Part shown: positions 44,675 to 55,870 of the stretch, piece by piece
How positions within the stretch are numbered: position 1 is the first letter of the stretch
How the letters are laid out: every line of letters begins with the position of its first letter
NCBI GenBank assembly: GCA_021018815.1
Contig: JAITYX010000006.1
Coordinates: forward strand, 1,205,001 to 1,269,000
From: Talinum fruticosum
Lineage: Eukaryota > Streptophyta > Magnoliopsida > Caryophyllales > Talinaceae
Reading direction: 5' to 3'
Length of the DNA: 64,000 bases
The notes under the pieces: generated by a model
What the model saw: only the letters and a program-made list of their open reading frames with translations
What the model was told of the DNA's origin: nothing
Databases searched by the model: none
Translations under genes and position numbers: made by a program

Positions 44675-45296
44675 ATGGCTGAGAATAATGGAGAGTTCGA
44701 TGAAGGAAGATTTTCCAGCAGACCACCACAGTTCAAAGGATCTAACTTTGTGCACTCGGAAGAAGCTCATGGAATGTTTCCTGCTAGATCACGATGAAGA
44801 TGTTTGGAACATCATACAAGTAGGGAACTACATTCCAATGAACATGGAAGAAACAAGACTCGTGCCCAAAACAAAGTCCGAGTACATCATCGAAGAAGTA
44901 GAGAAGTTCGGAAAGAACTTCAAGGCGATGAACATTCTCGCTGTGTGCCATTAGTTCGGAAGAATACAACCGAGTGTCGACCTATGACACAGCTAAATAA
45001 GTGTGGGACACACTTGTCAACACTTATGAAGGCACAAGTCAAGTTAGACAAGGGAAGATAAGCCAATATCTTCACAAATACGAGCTGTTCAATATGGAGC
45101 CGTAAGAGAACATCACACGGATGTTCATCCGCTTCACCGAGATTACTAACAATCTCAAATCTCTAGGTAGAAATATTTCCCATGAGGAAATGTGCAGAAA
45201 GATACTCGGAAGACTACCCAAGAGAAGATGGGGTCCCAAGGTGACAGCTATTGAAGAGGCTCGGAACCTATCCTTACCGAAGCTGACGAACTCATG
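44675..45296 (+). pseudogene. Gag of element D, N-terminal part only
   Basis: Gag starts at ATG 44675 (MAENNGEFDEGRFSS, then PPQFKGSNFVH). It then shifts frame and reads LMECFLLDHDEDVWNIIQVG and VEKFGKNFKAMNIL, with stops. The end near 45270-45290 encodes LPKLTNS-like sequence corresponding to KPDELIGKL in C. At about 45296 the text switches directly to the integrase (MFEHDPPYYF-like), so the knuckle, acidic tail, protease and integrase core are gone. Confidence 0.8.
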
Positions 45297-45750
45297 ATGT
45301 TTGAACATGATCCGCCTTACTATTTCTAGGCCGAGGCGAGTCAACACTCGCAAACACACTAAACAGATGCCTCATCGGACCCATCCTAAAGAAAACTCCA
45401 TATGAGCTCTATAAAGGGAATAAACCCAACATTCCATACTTCAAACCCTTTAGGTGTAAGTGATTTGTTCACAAGAATAGGAAGGATCACTCGACCAAGT
45501 TTGATGCTCGGTAAGATGAAGGTATTTGTCTTGGTTATTCATCTCTTAGCAAAGCATATCGTATTTTCAATAAAGGAACTAACAAAGTGGAAGAAAGCAT
45601 CCACGTTGTTTTTGATGAGATTGAACAGGAAAAATCGAGTGAGTCAACATTCTCGGACACTGAAGCTCAGCAGAGATGATGATCTTGGTGAAAATGAGCT
45701 CATTAAGAATCAAATCAAAGTCACTCGTAATAACCTCGACTCGGAATGAG
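45297..45750 (+). pseudogene. Integrase C-terminal part of element D
   Basis: It starts directly at the deletion point with sequence matching the region just after the catalytic Glu (EHNLPYYF in E). Further segments in changing frames match TPYELYKGNKPNI, KFDAR and SFSKAYRIFN, then VEESIHVVFDEI. It resembles 36830-37117 in C and 59990-60340 in E. The two catalytic Asp residues and the Glu are missing. Confidence 0.75.
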
Positions 45751-46810
45751 ACAACTCGAGAGACAACTCAGAATGTTGAAGGTGAATAAGATGAACCAGC
45801 TCACTCGGAACAGTACTTCGAAGATCAACCAATTCAACCTACAGATCCGGTGGACCAGAGAATAGGTAGAGTATTCAAGTATGCTTCGACCCACCCACTA
45901 GAAAACGTCTTGTCCGATATCAACAATGGGGTAAGAACTCGTTCCTCTCTTCAAAATCTATGTGTATTCACTGCATTCATTTCATTAACTGAACCTAGAA
46001 ATGCACTAGAAGCCCTAAATAAACCTGAATGAGTCGAGGCAATGCAAGAGGAACCCAATCAATTCAAAAGAAACTAAGTTTGGACTCGGACCAAACGACC
46101 TTCTCACCTCCCAGCCATAGGAACAAAGTGGGTTTTCAAGAACAAACTCGATGAAGGTGGGTTGATAGTCGAAATAAGGCTAGATTGGTGGCTCAAGGTT
46201 ACAATCAAGAAGAAGGAATTGATTGTGGGGAAACCTTTGCACTTGTTGCCGAATTGAAGCTATTAGAATCCTATTGGCATTTGCATCTAGCATGAATATC
46301 AAATTGTATCAAATGGATGTTAAATGTGCTTTTCTCAATGGTTTCATTGAAGAGGAAGTCTATGTTGAGCAACCCCCTGGATTTGAAAATTTAAAATTTC
46401 CAAATCATGTTTTCAAATTGCAAAAGCTCTCTATGGTCTTAAACAAGCTCCCGTGAGCTTGGTATGAAAGACTCGAGCAATTTCTTGGTTGAAATGATTT
46501 TAAAAGAGGTCAGATTGACAAGACTCTTTTTATAAAAACCAAGGGGAAAGACTTTCTTATTGCTGAGATCTATGTTGATGACATAATCTTGGGAGCTACT
46601 AATGAAATTCTATGTCGAGATTTTTCCGAGTTAATGAGACAGAATTTCAAATGAGTATGATGGGAGAACTTAATTTCTTCCTTGGTCTACAAATCAAGCA
46701 AGACAAAGATGGGATCTATGTGCATCAATCAAAGTATACCAAGGAGTTGCTGAAGAAGTACAAGCTTCAGGATGTGAAACATGCAACGAACACCTATGAG
46801 TAGTAGCATA
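45751..46810 (+). pseudogene. Ty1/copia reverse transcriptase of element D
   Basis: A variable linker (45751-46020) is followed by RT. The frame 46223-46456 contains IRILLAFASSMNIKLYQMDV, KCAFLNGFIEEEVYVEQPPG and FKLQKLSM; a shift then gives YERLEQFL-like sequence. The YVDD box is at about 46571-46582 (IYVDDIILGAT). The frame 46612-46803 has FQMSMMGELNFFLGLQIKQD and YTKELLKKYKLQDVKHA. At least three frameshifts are present. Confidence 0.8.
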
Positions 46811-47510
46811 AAACTTGACTCGGACGAGACAGGTAAAGCAAGAGATCGAAACTCTATCGAGGTATGATTGGATCTTTGCTATATCTTACTTCCAGTAGGC
46901 CGGACATAATGTTTAGTGTATGTCCGTGTACAAGATTTCAAGTTAATCCAAAAGAATCACATCTCACTGCGGTGAAGAGAATATTTAGATATCTTGTAGG
47001 GACTCAAAATCTAGGTCTATGGTACTTTAGAGAGTCGAACCGACTCTCACTAGATACTCGGATCCCGACTATGCTGGATACAAAGTTGATAGAAAGAGCA
47101 TCTCAGAGCCCGCTAGTTTCTGGGTCAATCCCCGATATCTTGGCACTCAAAGAAGCAAAACTTAATAGCTCTATCAACTCGCCGAAGCTGAGTATATTGT
47201 AGCTGGAGTATGCCGTGCTCAAATTTTATGGATTAAGTAACACTTGAGAGATCTTGGACTTACATTCAAATCAATTCCAATCAAGTGTGACAATCAAAGT
47301 GCAATCAACATCACCAAGAACCCAGCTTCAAGCACTCAAAGACAAAACATATTGATGTCGGTATCATTTTCTAAGAGACCATTCTGAGAAAGGTGATATT
47401 GAACTTGAATTCATTCCTACCAAACTTCAATAGCTAATATCTTTACTAAGCCACTTAGTGAGGGTCAGCTTTGCTTTATTAGGAATGAGCTTGGCATGAT
47501 CAATGCATAA
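46811..47510 (+). pseudogene. Ty1/copia RNase H of element D
   Basis: The frame 46864-47202 includes MIGSLLYLTSSRPDIMFSVC, then KESHLTAVKRIFRYLVGTQ. Decayed text follows that corresponds to YSDADYAGYKVDRKS, AEAEYIVAGVCRAQILWI and IKCDNQSAINITKNP. The gene ends near KTKHIDIRYHFLR-like sequence at about 47350-47400. Frameshifts and stops are frequent. Confidence 0.75.
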
Positions 47511-48163
47511 TTATGTGCTTTTTGAGTGTGATTACATTATATGATATGTTATATGCTTTCTCTCTAATAACCATTAATTCAGTTGAATCAGTGATACTCG
47601 AGCTATGAGTTATTGTTTGTCCGCGATTTCGAGTCACTCGGAAACTTCACCGAGTCAGACTCGCATTTTGACAAAAATGGACATCAAACTTCGAAATCAT
47701 CTCTAGATCGGTGAAGAATTTCATAAATTTTTTTAAAATCTTTTTTTTCTCTCTCTCTCTCGCACGCACCGATCGGACAACTAGCCGTTGGGAGACAAAC
47801 GCTGGAATTCTAACCGTTGGAGAATAGAACAGTCACACCGGTCCGAGGTGACCGTTGAAGAGCTGCGTTAGAACGTACCTCGAAGGATATTTCTTTCTCT
47901 ATAAATAGCGTCTACTTTCCTTCATAACGCTACTTTACTCTTTACGACACTCTCTCTTACTTACTTCAACTAGAGCAAGCTTTTTACGTTCGAAGAAGAT
48001 TTCATCGCCTCGAAGATAAGTGAAAGAAGTCTCAAGTAAGCACAGTCACTCTCGCTCTCGCTTTCTACTCTTTCATTTTCTTTTCGCTCACTTTCGTCGA
48101 GCTGTCTCTCTCTTTCTTTCCCTCTCTCTCAAAAGTTCATCCTCTCTCTCTTTTCTTACAAAT
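47511..48163 (+). other. Spacer and promoter region before third gene of D
   Basis: It holds a CTCTATAAATAGCG box at about 47896-47910 and a long CT-rich stretch (about 47745-47765 and 48050-48150), as expected for a plant 5' untranslated region. No coding frame is supported. Confidence 0.5.
47900..47908 (+). promoter_or_regulatory. TATA box upstream of the third gene of D
   Basis: TATAAATAG, 264 bp upstream of the ATG at 48164. The flank CTATAAATAGCG is the same as in C (34571-34579 on the minus strand, CTATAAATAGC). Confidence 0.6.
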
Positions 48164-49640
48164 ATGCCAAAAAGAGCTTCCCACCCCGATTTTCTTAGCT
48201 CGCTACCAAGAAACCTCGTACTAAAAGCCGGGAAGGCCCCTCTAATCCCTTTAAAATCATTGTCACCCAACATCTAACATTGGATGACAAATTCTTCCCG
48301 ACCACAAAGTTTTGGTGGTTGGCTCACATCAAATCAATAGGGTTTACAATTTTCTCTATTTCAGTGAGTTCATATACCCAGAACTCGTTTCTGAGTTTTA
48401 TTCTAACCTATCTAGCTCTAAGGGCATCCTCACCTGTAGAGTTCAAAACGTCACGCTCGCATCAACACCTCTCTTCTCCACCGACTCTTCAAAGTCTCTT
48501 CTCTTTTCCTCAACAACAACCCTATACCTTTCAATGGGGTTGCTCGATGAATTCTTCGAAAAATATGCTAAAGAGTTTCCTGGGTCACGTAAAAACTTCT
48601 CCGTGACTCAACTCAAGTCGAAGCTCATCTTCCGTGCTTTCTACTAATGAGGACATTCTTTTCTCAGCATTCTAGCAAGGAGAACCCTAACTCTAAGCAT
48701 CTTAAATCTCTTTGCGACATCCTTGAGGGCTATAGTCAAGTAAACGGCAGCTGTGCTCGCTAGACTCGCACCAAGAAGACAATCCCACTTCCTTTCGGGG
48801 CCCTTCTCACTCTCATCTTCAAGCAATTCAAAGTCCCTATTCTCTCATATCCTAACGCGGTTTCGAGGCTGCTATTGTCATTGGCAAGAAAGAACTTCTT
48901 GCGTATGGATACCAAGAGACCCAACCGGGTGTCCGGGTCCATAGCTCGAACCGAGGCCTCATTCTCCGCCTCGCACTCGGACTCAATCCCCTCTCTCTCT
49001 ACCTCCTTCACCTAGTGGTGCCTCCACCTCAGGTGTTTCTCATATTCTCTCTTCCGCCTTGTCCATTGCCATAATGGACAAGCTTTCCTGGTGTCCACCG
49101 AACTCAAGGACACCTTCCGGTCATTCAAGACTGTTCTTTAATCTATGACCATCAATCGAAAACTACTCAATCCCAAATCCGCGAAGCAGCAAGACGTGCT
49201 TCTCGAGATGAAAGCACTGGTCAAGGAGCAGAAGGAGATGCTTGAGCTCCTTCAGAAAGGCGGTCCAAAGCGGCTTAGGATCCGGCCGACTCGGATACTT
49301 CGAAGAATCCTCGAGTCGGGCCAAATACCCCTCTGCGAAGAAGAAGGAGAAAAGTGGAGCTTGCGATCGAGGGAGCTCCGTCCGAGGAGAAAGACGAAGG
49401 GGAGAAGGAAGCGAAACGGTGCCTAAGCGACCGAGGGCCAAGGTGCTCCGTAACCCCAACCGGAAGTGATTAGCTTAGACAAGTAGTCCGAGTGGGTCGA
49501 AGACCCTACCGACCATGGTCGGTCGCCAGCAGAGCCAGCACCTCCCTCAGTCGAGTTTCAGGAGGATGAGCCTCCGGACGACTTAGTTCTAGGTCGGCCA
49601 CCGAGAGCCGAGCCCATTCCGGAGATACCAGTGCTGCCCC
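48164..49640 (+). pseudogene. Third gene (after pol) of element D
   Basis: ATG 48164 starts MPKRASHPDFLSSLP. The frames 48280-48606 and 48312-48647 carry LDDKFFPTTKFWWLAHIKS and the motif FSEFIYPELVSEFYSNLSSS, then LTCRVQNVTL and MGLLDEFFEKYAKEFPGSR. After 48650 come FSQHSSKENPNSKHLKS and PLPFGALLTLIFKQFKVP. A strongly charged segment (49145-49426) contains EMKALVKEQKEMLELLQKGG, a probable coiled coil, and a basic tail. Length if restored would be near 500 residues. The YPELVxEFY motif fits the putative plant transposon protein domain PF20167 (tentative). There is no clear signal peptide or membrane segment. Four or more frameshifts break it. Confidence 0.6.
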
Positions 49641-50162
49641 CGCTCGTTCGTCTACATCTTTAAAATCTTATCGCGAAGGCGCACTACACATCCACCATCC
49701 TCGACTCGGACTACTCCCTCCCTTCCATTCTCTTGATACATTCTTCCTCCTTTTTTTTTTTTTTGTTTTTTGCTAAAAGGCAAGGGGAGAATATTTAGAA
49801 ATTTATTATCTTGTTTAAGGGAGGTTCTTTCACCCTCTTTTGTGTATATATTTGTTTTGAATATTAATGAAGTTTCAGTTTCATGATTATTACTTTCGAG
49901 TTGCAATTATTTCGAGTTTTAATTTCTTGCTCAGTAATTCTCTTTGCTCTAATTCAACAACTCAGGCTATCATTGCTCTGTTACTTTAGTTTTTAACACT
50001 AATGCAATCTAAGCTTACTTAATCTCGATAGAATCTAAGTTTCAATCACGTATATCACCGAGCTTATTTGCACTCGTTTCTCCGACTATGTCTTGAGAAA
50101 GAATGAAAAATCGGATCTATATCACTAACAAAGTTTCTATCTAAGTATGGAATACCTTTCAT
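49641..50162. other. Region before the polypurine tract of D
   Basis: AT-rich. A T-run lies at 49752-49763. Two short tracts (GGCAAGGGGAGA at 49780-49791 and the main tract at 50163) resemble the repeated purine tracts known before Sirevirus 3' LTRs. No gene is supported. Confidence 0.45.
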
Positions 50163-50176
50163 AAAAAAGGGGAGAT
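50163..50176 (+). other. Polypurine tract of D
   Basis: AAAAAAGGGGAGAT directly before the 3' LTR start TGATGACTCGG. Confidence 0.8.
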
Positions 50177-50955
50177 TGATGACTCGGACTTTACGGTATA
50201 TCATTCTATGTACCATCAAGGAATCAGGGACAAATTTCATCTCTTGTAAGTTTTGATTACAAGTCATTCCGAGTGGTTTAGAAACTTTTCCGAGTGATCT
50301 AGAATCTTTTCGAGTGTTATAGAAACTACCGCATATGTTTTCACTTGATTATGACTAAATCGTAAAGCACACTCTTGCTTATCTTTTCACACGTAGTTCT
50401 GAGTCACTCAAACAACACTCGGACTTATCGCATGTTCAAATGTTTGCTCTAATGTGCATAAAATCTGGTCGACTTTGTATTCTAAGTTTGATTGAATTAC
50501 GATGTTAATTCAACCTTCTAAGTCAACATGTTTCGTTTGAACTGTGCTTGTTCTAGATCAAGTCTCATTACTTTGATATTCCTTAACCGACTTGTTTTAC
50601 TTGTAGACTCGAGATGGAATTTGAGTATAATGGATATTAGACTCATAAAATTCCACTCTTTCAAGACTCGTATAATTAGGCACTTAATTATCTTAATTAA
50701 AATTATTATCTATGTCTAATCTTGGACCAAAGTATTTTATACTTTGAGAACCAAAATTGATTTACTTTTGTAGGTTATCTAAACGAGGTTATCCTATTTT
50801 TGAATTACAAAAGTAACCGGCTTCAAAATGTCAAATCACCAAGCAGACAAGGCTTTTTCTACTTCCGACCAAGGCCCGGACACTATGTTAGGGTTGTCCT
50901 GTTTCCAAAACTAGAAATCAGTAACGCCTAACTCAACGGTGGTTTCCACCCTATT
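50177..50955 (+). mobile_element. 3' LTR of D, left part
   Basis: It starts TGATGACTCGG and aligns with 43078-43857 of the 5' LTR of D. It breaks off after GGTGGTTTCCACCCTATT at 50955, where element E is inserted. The remainder should lie beyond 64000, next to a second CTATT. Confidence 0.85.
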
Positions 50956-51797
50956 TGAAGGTTTGCTCGGGAGAGTCCGAGTCACCCTAGAGGGGGGTGA
51001 ATAGGGTGATGTTAAAATCTTTGCGAAAACACACACTTTTGTGCGTAAAAGTGACCAAGACAGAATCCGAGTCTAAACACGGGGTCGAAAAGATTGGACT
51101 CGTAAAGCAATGAATCGAAGAAGCAGGAGCACTAAAGCCGTCTCGAGTCTAGAATGAACTCGTAAAGAGAGCACGAAATATTTACGTGGAAACCCTCCCT
51201 GGGCGAGAAAACCACGGCCCGTGTCAATCCAGACACGAAGTCAAATCCACTATTTTGAGTCCACAAAATACCGTGAACTTGACGTAACCCGAGTTGCTCC
51301 CTTAGACAACTCTATACAGATTTTCCTAGACTCGAAGTTACCTTATCTCGATCTAGTACTTCCTAGCCGAGATAACCCTTACAGCTAGGGACAACTAAGC
51401 CGAGTTAACCTTTACAGCTTAGTCAAGGGACCTTACAAAGAATGTAAGAAGTGTTTGTAACGAGTACAAGACCTTACAACTCGTAAAGTAATGAATTACA
51501 GAGTGGGAGTTGTAAGTTGAAGATTGAGAGTAAAAATACAATAACTTTGAACAAGTAAGTGTATAGACAATATGTTCTCGCTCTCTTCAAGTCTTGTGAA
51601 GTGGCTTCTTCTTATAGATAAGGCCAGCAGAGTAGCCGTTATTTCCATCTCGCTGACCGAGAGTCCTCTCGTGACCGTTGAGAAAGGCTTTCCGAGTCAC
51701 TCGGAAAGTATCCGTTGAAATATGAACGTTGGACAACGGTTTAACTCTCTTGGAAGTCCCAAAACCATCGGTTGTGTCTTGAAAGCCGAGGTGAAAA
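50956..51797 (-). mobile_element. 3' LTR of element E, left part
   Basis: It starts TGAAGGTTTGCTC and matches the first 788 bp of the 5' LTR at 63213-64000 closely (about two dozen differences, mostly one-base gaps and C/G changes). It holds the altered box TATAAGAAG (51608-51616 on the minus strand). Solo LTR G interrupts it after GTGAAAA (51791-51797). Confidence 0.9.
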
Positions 51798-54700
51798 TGT
51801 AATACCCGAATTTTAAGGAAAGCAGTTGAAAAACATAGAATTATTGAGTATTTTTCCCCGCAACTAGGGGGTTGAGTGACTCGATTTTATTTGCTCGCGG
51901 ACATATTACGTTATAATCCCTTTGGAGGCTGGTGTTGAATTAATTAAATCGAGGATAAGGGCTTGAATTATGTGTAATTGACCAAGGGATAGGAAAAAGG
52001 GGCCATTAGGTGTTGAGAATAGAAAGAAAGTTAGTATGAAGGGGATGTGTGCTGGCAATTTAGGAAGAAGCCACATCGAAGGAAGGGTGGAAAGAAAGCT
52101 CGGTGGAGCCCGAGCAGCAGAAGGAGAGCGAGCGAACAGGGGAGGGGGAGAGGACCACCGAACGGGAGAGAGAGAGAGAGAGAGGGGCGAGCGCGCGGTG
52201 AAAGAGGCCGAAGGGGAGGACCGGCGACCTCCGCAGACCGAAGGCGGCGGCTCGGCGACGCGACTAAGCGCGAGCGAAGAGGAAAAGAGAGCGAGAGACC
52301 GAGGCAGCGAGAGGGCGGAAGCCGGACCGGAGGCGTGGATAGGCGGGAGGAACCGAGAGGCCGAAACCGGGGAAAGTAGCCGCTGCCCGGGAGGAAGACC
52401 GACGGCGAGCGCGCGAGGCTCTGGTCGAGAGGTAGCCTAGGCCAAGAACCCCGAACCGAAACAGAGGAAGTGAGGAACGGGAACCGAGGGCAACCGGGAC
52501 GCGGGACGGTGACCGGCGACGACGTCAGCGCAAGTGGAGGGCGGCGGAAACCGAGGCTAGCAGCAGGGAAGGAGAAACGAAAGAAGGGACTAAACCGGGA
52601 GCTCGAACCTCAAGAAACCACAAACCTTCAATCCCCGAATCGAGGTGGGTAGTCTTATACTCTAAACTATTAGTAATTTCGAAATCCAAACGAGCTTTGT
52701 TGTGATTATTGAATGTTTATGTGATATGATGAAGCTAGGAAGTGATTGGGATTGAATTAGAATATGAGAAATCGGAGTTAAATCCGAATCAGAACCCGAA
52801 GGAAGCTTAGTAGTTGGTTGAGGCTGAGTTGAGATGCCGAAAGTTTAGAAGGAATTAGGTTGTAAAAGCATAAAGAGTATTGTGAAGATCTTAATTAGCA
52901 CTTAGAGATGAAGAAATGGCGATTTGGGTCTAACCGTAAATTAATGCTTCAGTTGAACCTTAGAGATTTCCTAAATTCTTTGCGTTGGAAGGTAACGGCT
53001 TATGCTGGGAAATAATGAGTTAAGTATAAAAGACGAGTGTGAGTTCACACCGAGGGATGCACAATCGAGGCATGAGAGTTAGAGGTGAGTGAGTATTAGG
53101 ATGATTGAGTTCAAAAGATAATAAAATCCTTGAGGTTGAACTAAATTTGAAGATAAGCTGGAACTAGCGGAAGTGGGGCGATGAAGAGAGATTGAGAGCC
53201 GTATGATTGAGTTTGGACGAGAAAGAGCGATTAATGAAATAGAAATCTAAGATGAGAGCGAATTACACCTGGAGATGAAGGGAGCTAGAGGAATTTTAGT
53301 AGTGAAGTAAGAATGAGAGCTATCCGACTAAATATGAGTAAGAAGAGGTTGATTAGTAATGTGGAGGCGTAATCGGAAAACATTGAAGTAAAGATGGTAA
53401 AGTATGAGAAGTTGGGACATGTTAGATTAATGGTAACTACTTGTGGTTATTGTTGCTTAGAAAAAAAGGAACTAAGCTTATTAAATGGGAGAATTGAGAA
53501 AGGTTTAGTTGAAGAGAAGCCGAGAATGACTATCTCGTGTTGAATTGCGACTATCTATGCAAGTGATTGTGTTAAACGTTGTTTAGAAGTTGGTTTTGAA
53601 AGAAGTTCTATGTTTTACGCGAAATGACACGTGAATGTGACTTGTGTGATATATGCTTTTCAAACGTGAAAACGTGCCTTTAAGAAGTGAGAATGATTTG
53701 AGAATGCTCGTTTGAAACAAGCCCGATAAGTGAACGTGTTAAAGAAACTGTTGTGAATCGACTTTGCCTGGATCGTTTAGCACAAGGAAGGGTTCTAGCT
53801 AGGGGTGGCTAGCTAGGGGTCTTGTGTAGCAGGACGCCCGATTGGAATCTTCCTAGATAGGTCCCGGAGCCTTTCATTTGGGGTCGCGCCCGGAGAAACT
53901 AGAGAAACCAGAGAAATTATGAGAAATTGCGAAGTGCTAGTTCGGATCCACAACCTAGGAAGTGATTCACCAAAAGAAATTCATTGCAAGTGATTTATGA
54001 AAGTGATTCAAGTAGAAATGATTCAAATTCTGTTTGAAAGCGTTTGAAAGAAAGTAACGGTGATTGCACCATTTTGTTTAGAGAAGAAAAGAATTGTTCA
54101 TGAATGTGAATGTGTGCTTTGAAGTGATTAAAGAGTCTTGATCTTTTCACTGCAAGAGATTTCAATGAAAAGTATATAGATTTCTATTACACTATTATGC
54201 TTTCGCAGATTTCATTATTATGAGTATTATGTGTAAAGAATTTCCATTTTAAGGGTTTAAGACTCCGGTGAGCCCGTTGATTATTGCTCACCCCCACAAA
54301 TTGCCCCGTCCCCACCCGGGGTTGCAGGTACACTTTCGAAGTATAATCTACACATAGCATGCTTCGGACCTTTGCTGATTGTCTGTTGATGCGTGCCGAG
54401 CAATTCAAGCCAAGAATGTGCATTGTTTATTTCTTAATATTGTACTTGTAATTTAGTGCATATAGTTGTACCAAATGTATAGAAACCCTTTAGATTATTT
54501 TAAGTTTTATAGCATGATTGGTTGAACTCCGGCGTGTGGCCGTTGAGTTGTATACTCCGAGCGTGTGGCTCGTCGAGTTTTATTATGCTTTTTATGCAGG
54601 ATTTTAGGGCTTTGAGCCTATGGGTTAGTCCATATTTCAAACGGAACTCTGCCGAAATTTTTAGAGAATTTCATGTTCTTTTGGGAAAACCATCGGCATT

Positions 54701-54809
54701 ACTTTTAAATTGAGTTTAGACAGTCAAATCAAGCACCACAAAGAGCCTTGGGAGTTCCTTTAAGGAACTCGGCGATGTAATACTCCCGGGGGTGTTTTAG
54801 GGGTGTTAC
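51798..54809. mobile_element. Solo LTR G, 3.0 kb, probably Tekay/Del-type gypsy
   Basis: The 3012-bp insert begins TGTAATACCCG and ends GGGGTGTTAC, a pair of inverted ends typical of long Ty3/gypsy LTRs of the Tekay/Del group. It is flanked by GTGAAAA on both sides (51791-51797 and 54810-54816). The final A of the usual TGTTACA is missing or changed. It has no gag or pol. It contains a (GA)n run at 52166-52183 in a GC-rich block (52040-52620). A phrase GCTCACCCCCAC near 54288 also recalls this LTR type. Group assignment rests on end motifs and length. The open frames at 52036-52652 are long because of GA-rich composition and I do not call them genes. Confidence 0.7.
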
Positions 54810-55513
54810 GTGAAAACCACCGTTAGGCTTGGCGTACCAGCTTTCCGGATATTGAAGCGCATGCCTTCGACACAATCTTCCGAGACTAAAGCGAGGAAGG
54901 TGAAAAGTCATATCTCGCTGGTGATTTGACGTTCAAGCTTCGGCTACTTTTGTAGTTTTGAAAAGATATCCTCGATTGAATAACCTACAAAAGTAAAACA
55001 ACTTTGGTTCTCAAAGTATAAAATACTTTGGTCCAAGGTTAGACACAGTATAACAAAATAATCTTGAGAAATTACGCAATTGATTATCCGAGTCGAAAGG
55101 AAATGGAATATTCCGAGTCTAATATCCATGATACTCGTAATTCCATATGACTTAGTCTAAAGAAAAGAAACACGTTCTACAAAGCAAATATCAAAGTGAG
55201 AAAGAACTTGATATAGACTAAGCATGAAATGAACTATGAATGCCGACTATGCAAACGATAGAGTAAATAATCACAAGTCGATTCTCGAGTGAGAAAGGAC
55301 TCGTAATAAAGAACAACTTTTCCGAGTCGCTAACTAAAAACGATTAAAGAGATATGTGAATGCCGAATCGCATAGGAAGGATACTATTTAATTCAAGTAT
55401 GTTTCTAAGACACAGAGAATGCCTTGGAATCAAAACTCTATATGAATGACATCGTTATACCCGATTCCTTTTGCATGACTCGTAAAGATATAGAGCAGAT
55501 GTCCGAGTCTTCA
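54810..55513 (-). mobile_element. 3' LTR of element E, right part
   Basis: The E LTR continues after G (AACCACCGTTAGGC, as in H at 29729) and ends GAGTCTTCA at 55513. Without G and one copy of the repeat, this LTR is about 1539 bp. Confidence 0.85.
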
Positions 55514-55528
55514 ATCTCCCCTTTTGAT
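55514..55528 (-). other. Polypurine tract of E
   Basis: The minus strand reads TCAAAAGGGGAGAT before the LTR start TGAAGACTCGG. A weaker purine tract (AGGCAAGGGGAGA) lies near 55780-55793. Confidence 0.8.
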
Positions 55529-55870
55529 GAAAGGCATTCCAAACTTAAACAGAGACTTTGTTAAAAGAAAATAGATTGATTCTGAGTAGTTTGATAAAAA
55601 GATAAGGCATATTGAATAGATCGAGTGATGTACAATATATCGTAGCAAGATAAAGTATGCTTTAACTCATTAACTCGAAAAGAAAGAACTCAAAAATAAT
55701 GAAATGCATTAATCCATTAAAAATTTACAAAGGCAGTAAAAACTCCCCTAAACAAGACAACTGGTTTCGACTACATTTTCTCCCCTTGCCTTTCAAAGAA
55801 AAACAAGTACCAAAAAGAAAGGAGAAAAGAACAAGTAATACACATAAGTTGTCCGGACAAAAAGAAAATT
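55529..55870. other. Region before the polypurine tract of E
   Basis: AT-rich 3' untranslated-like sequence that matches 49680-50160 of D in the opposite direction. It holds a second purine tract and no supported gene. Confidence 0.45.

Noticed and set aside
52036..52652. Long Arg/Glu/Gly-rich open frames in solo LTR G
   Set aside because: GA/GC-rich composition keeps several frames open at once. No motif is visible and the place is inside an LTR.
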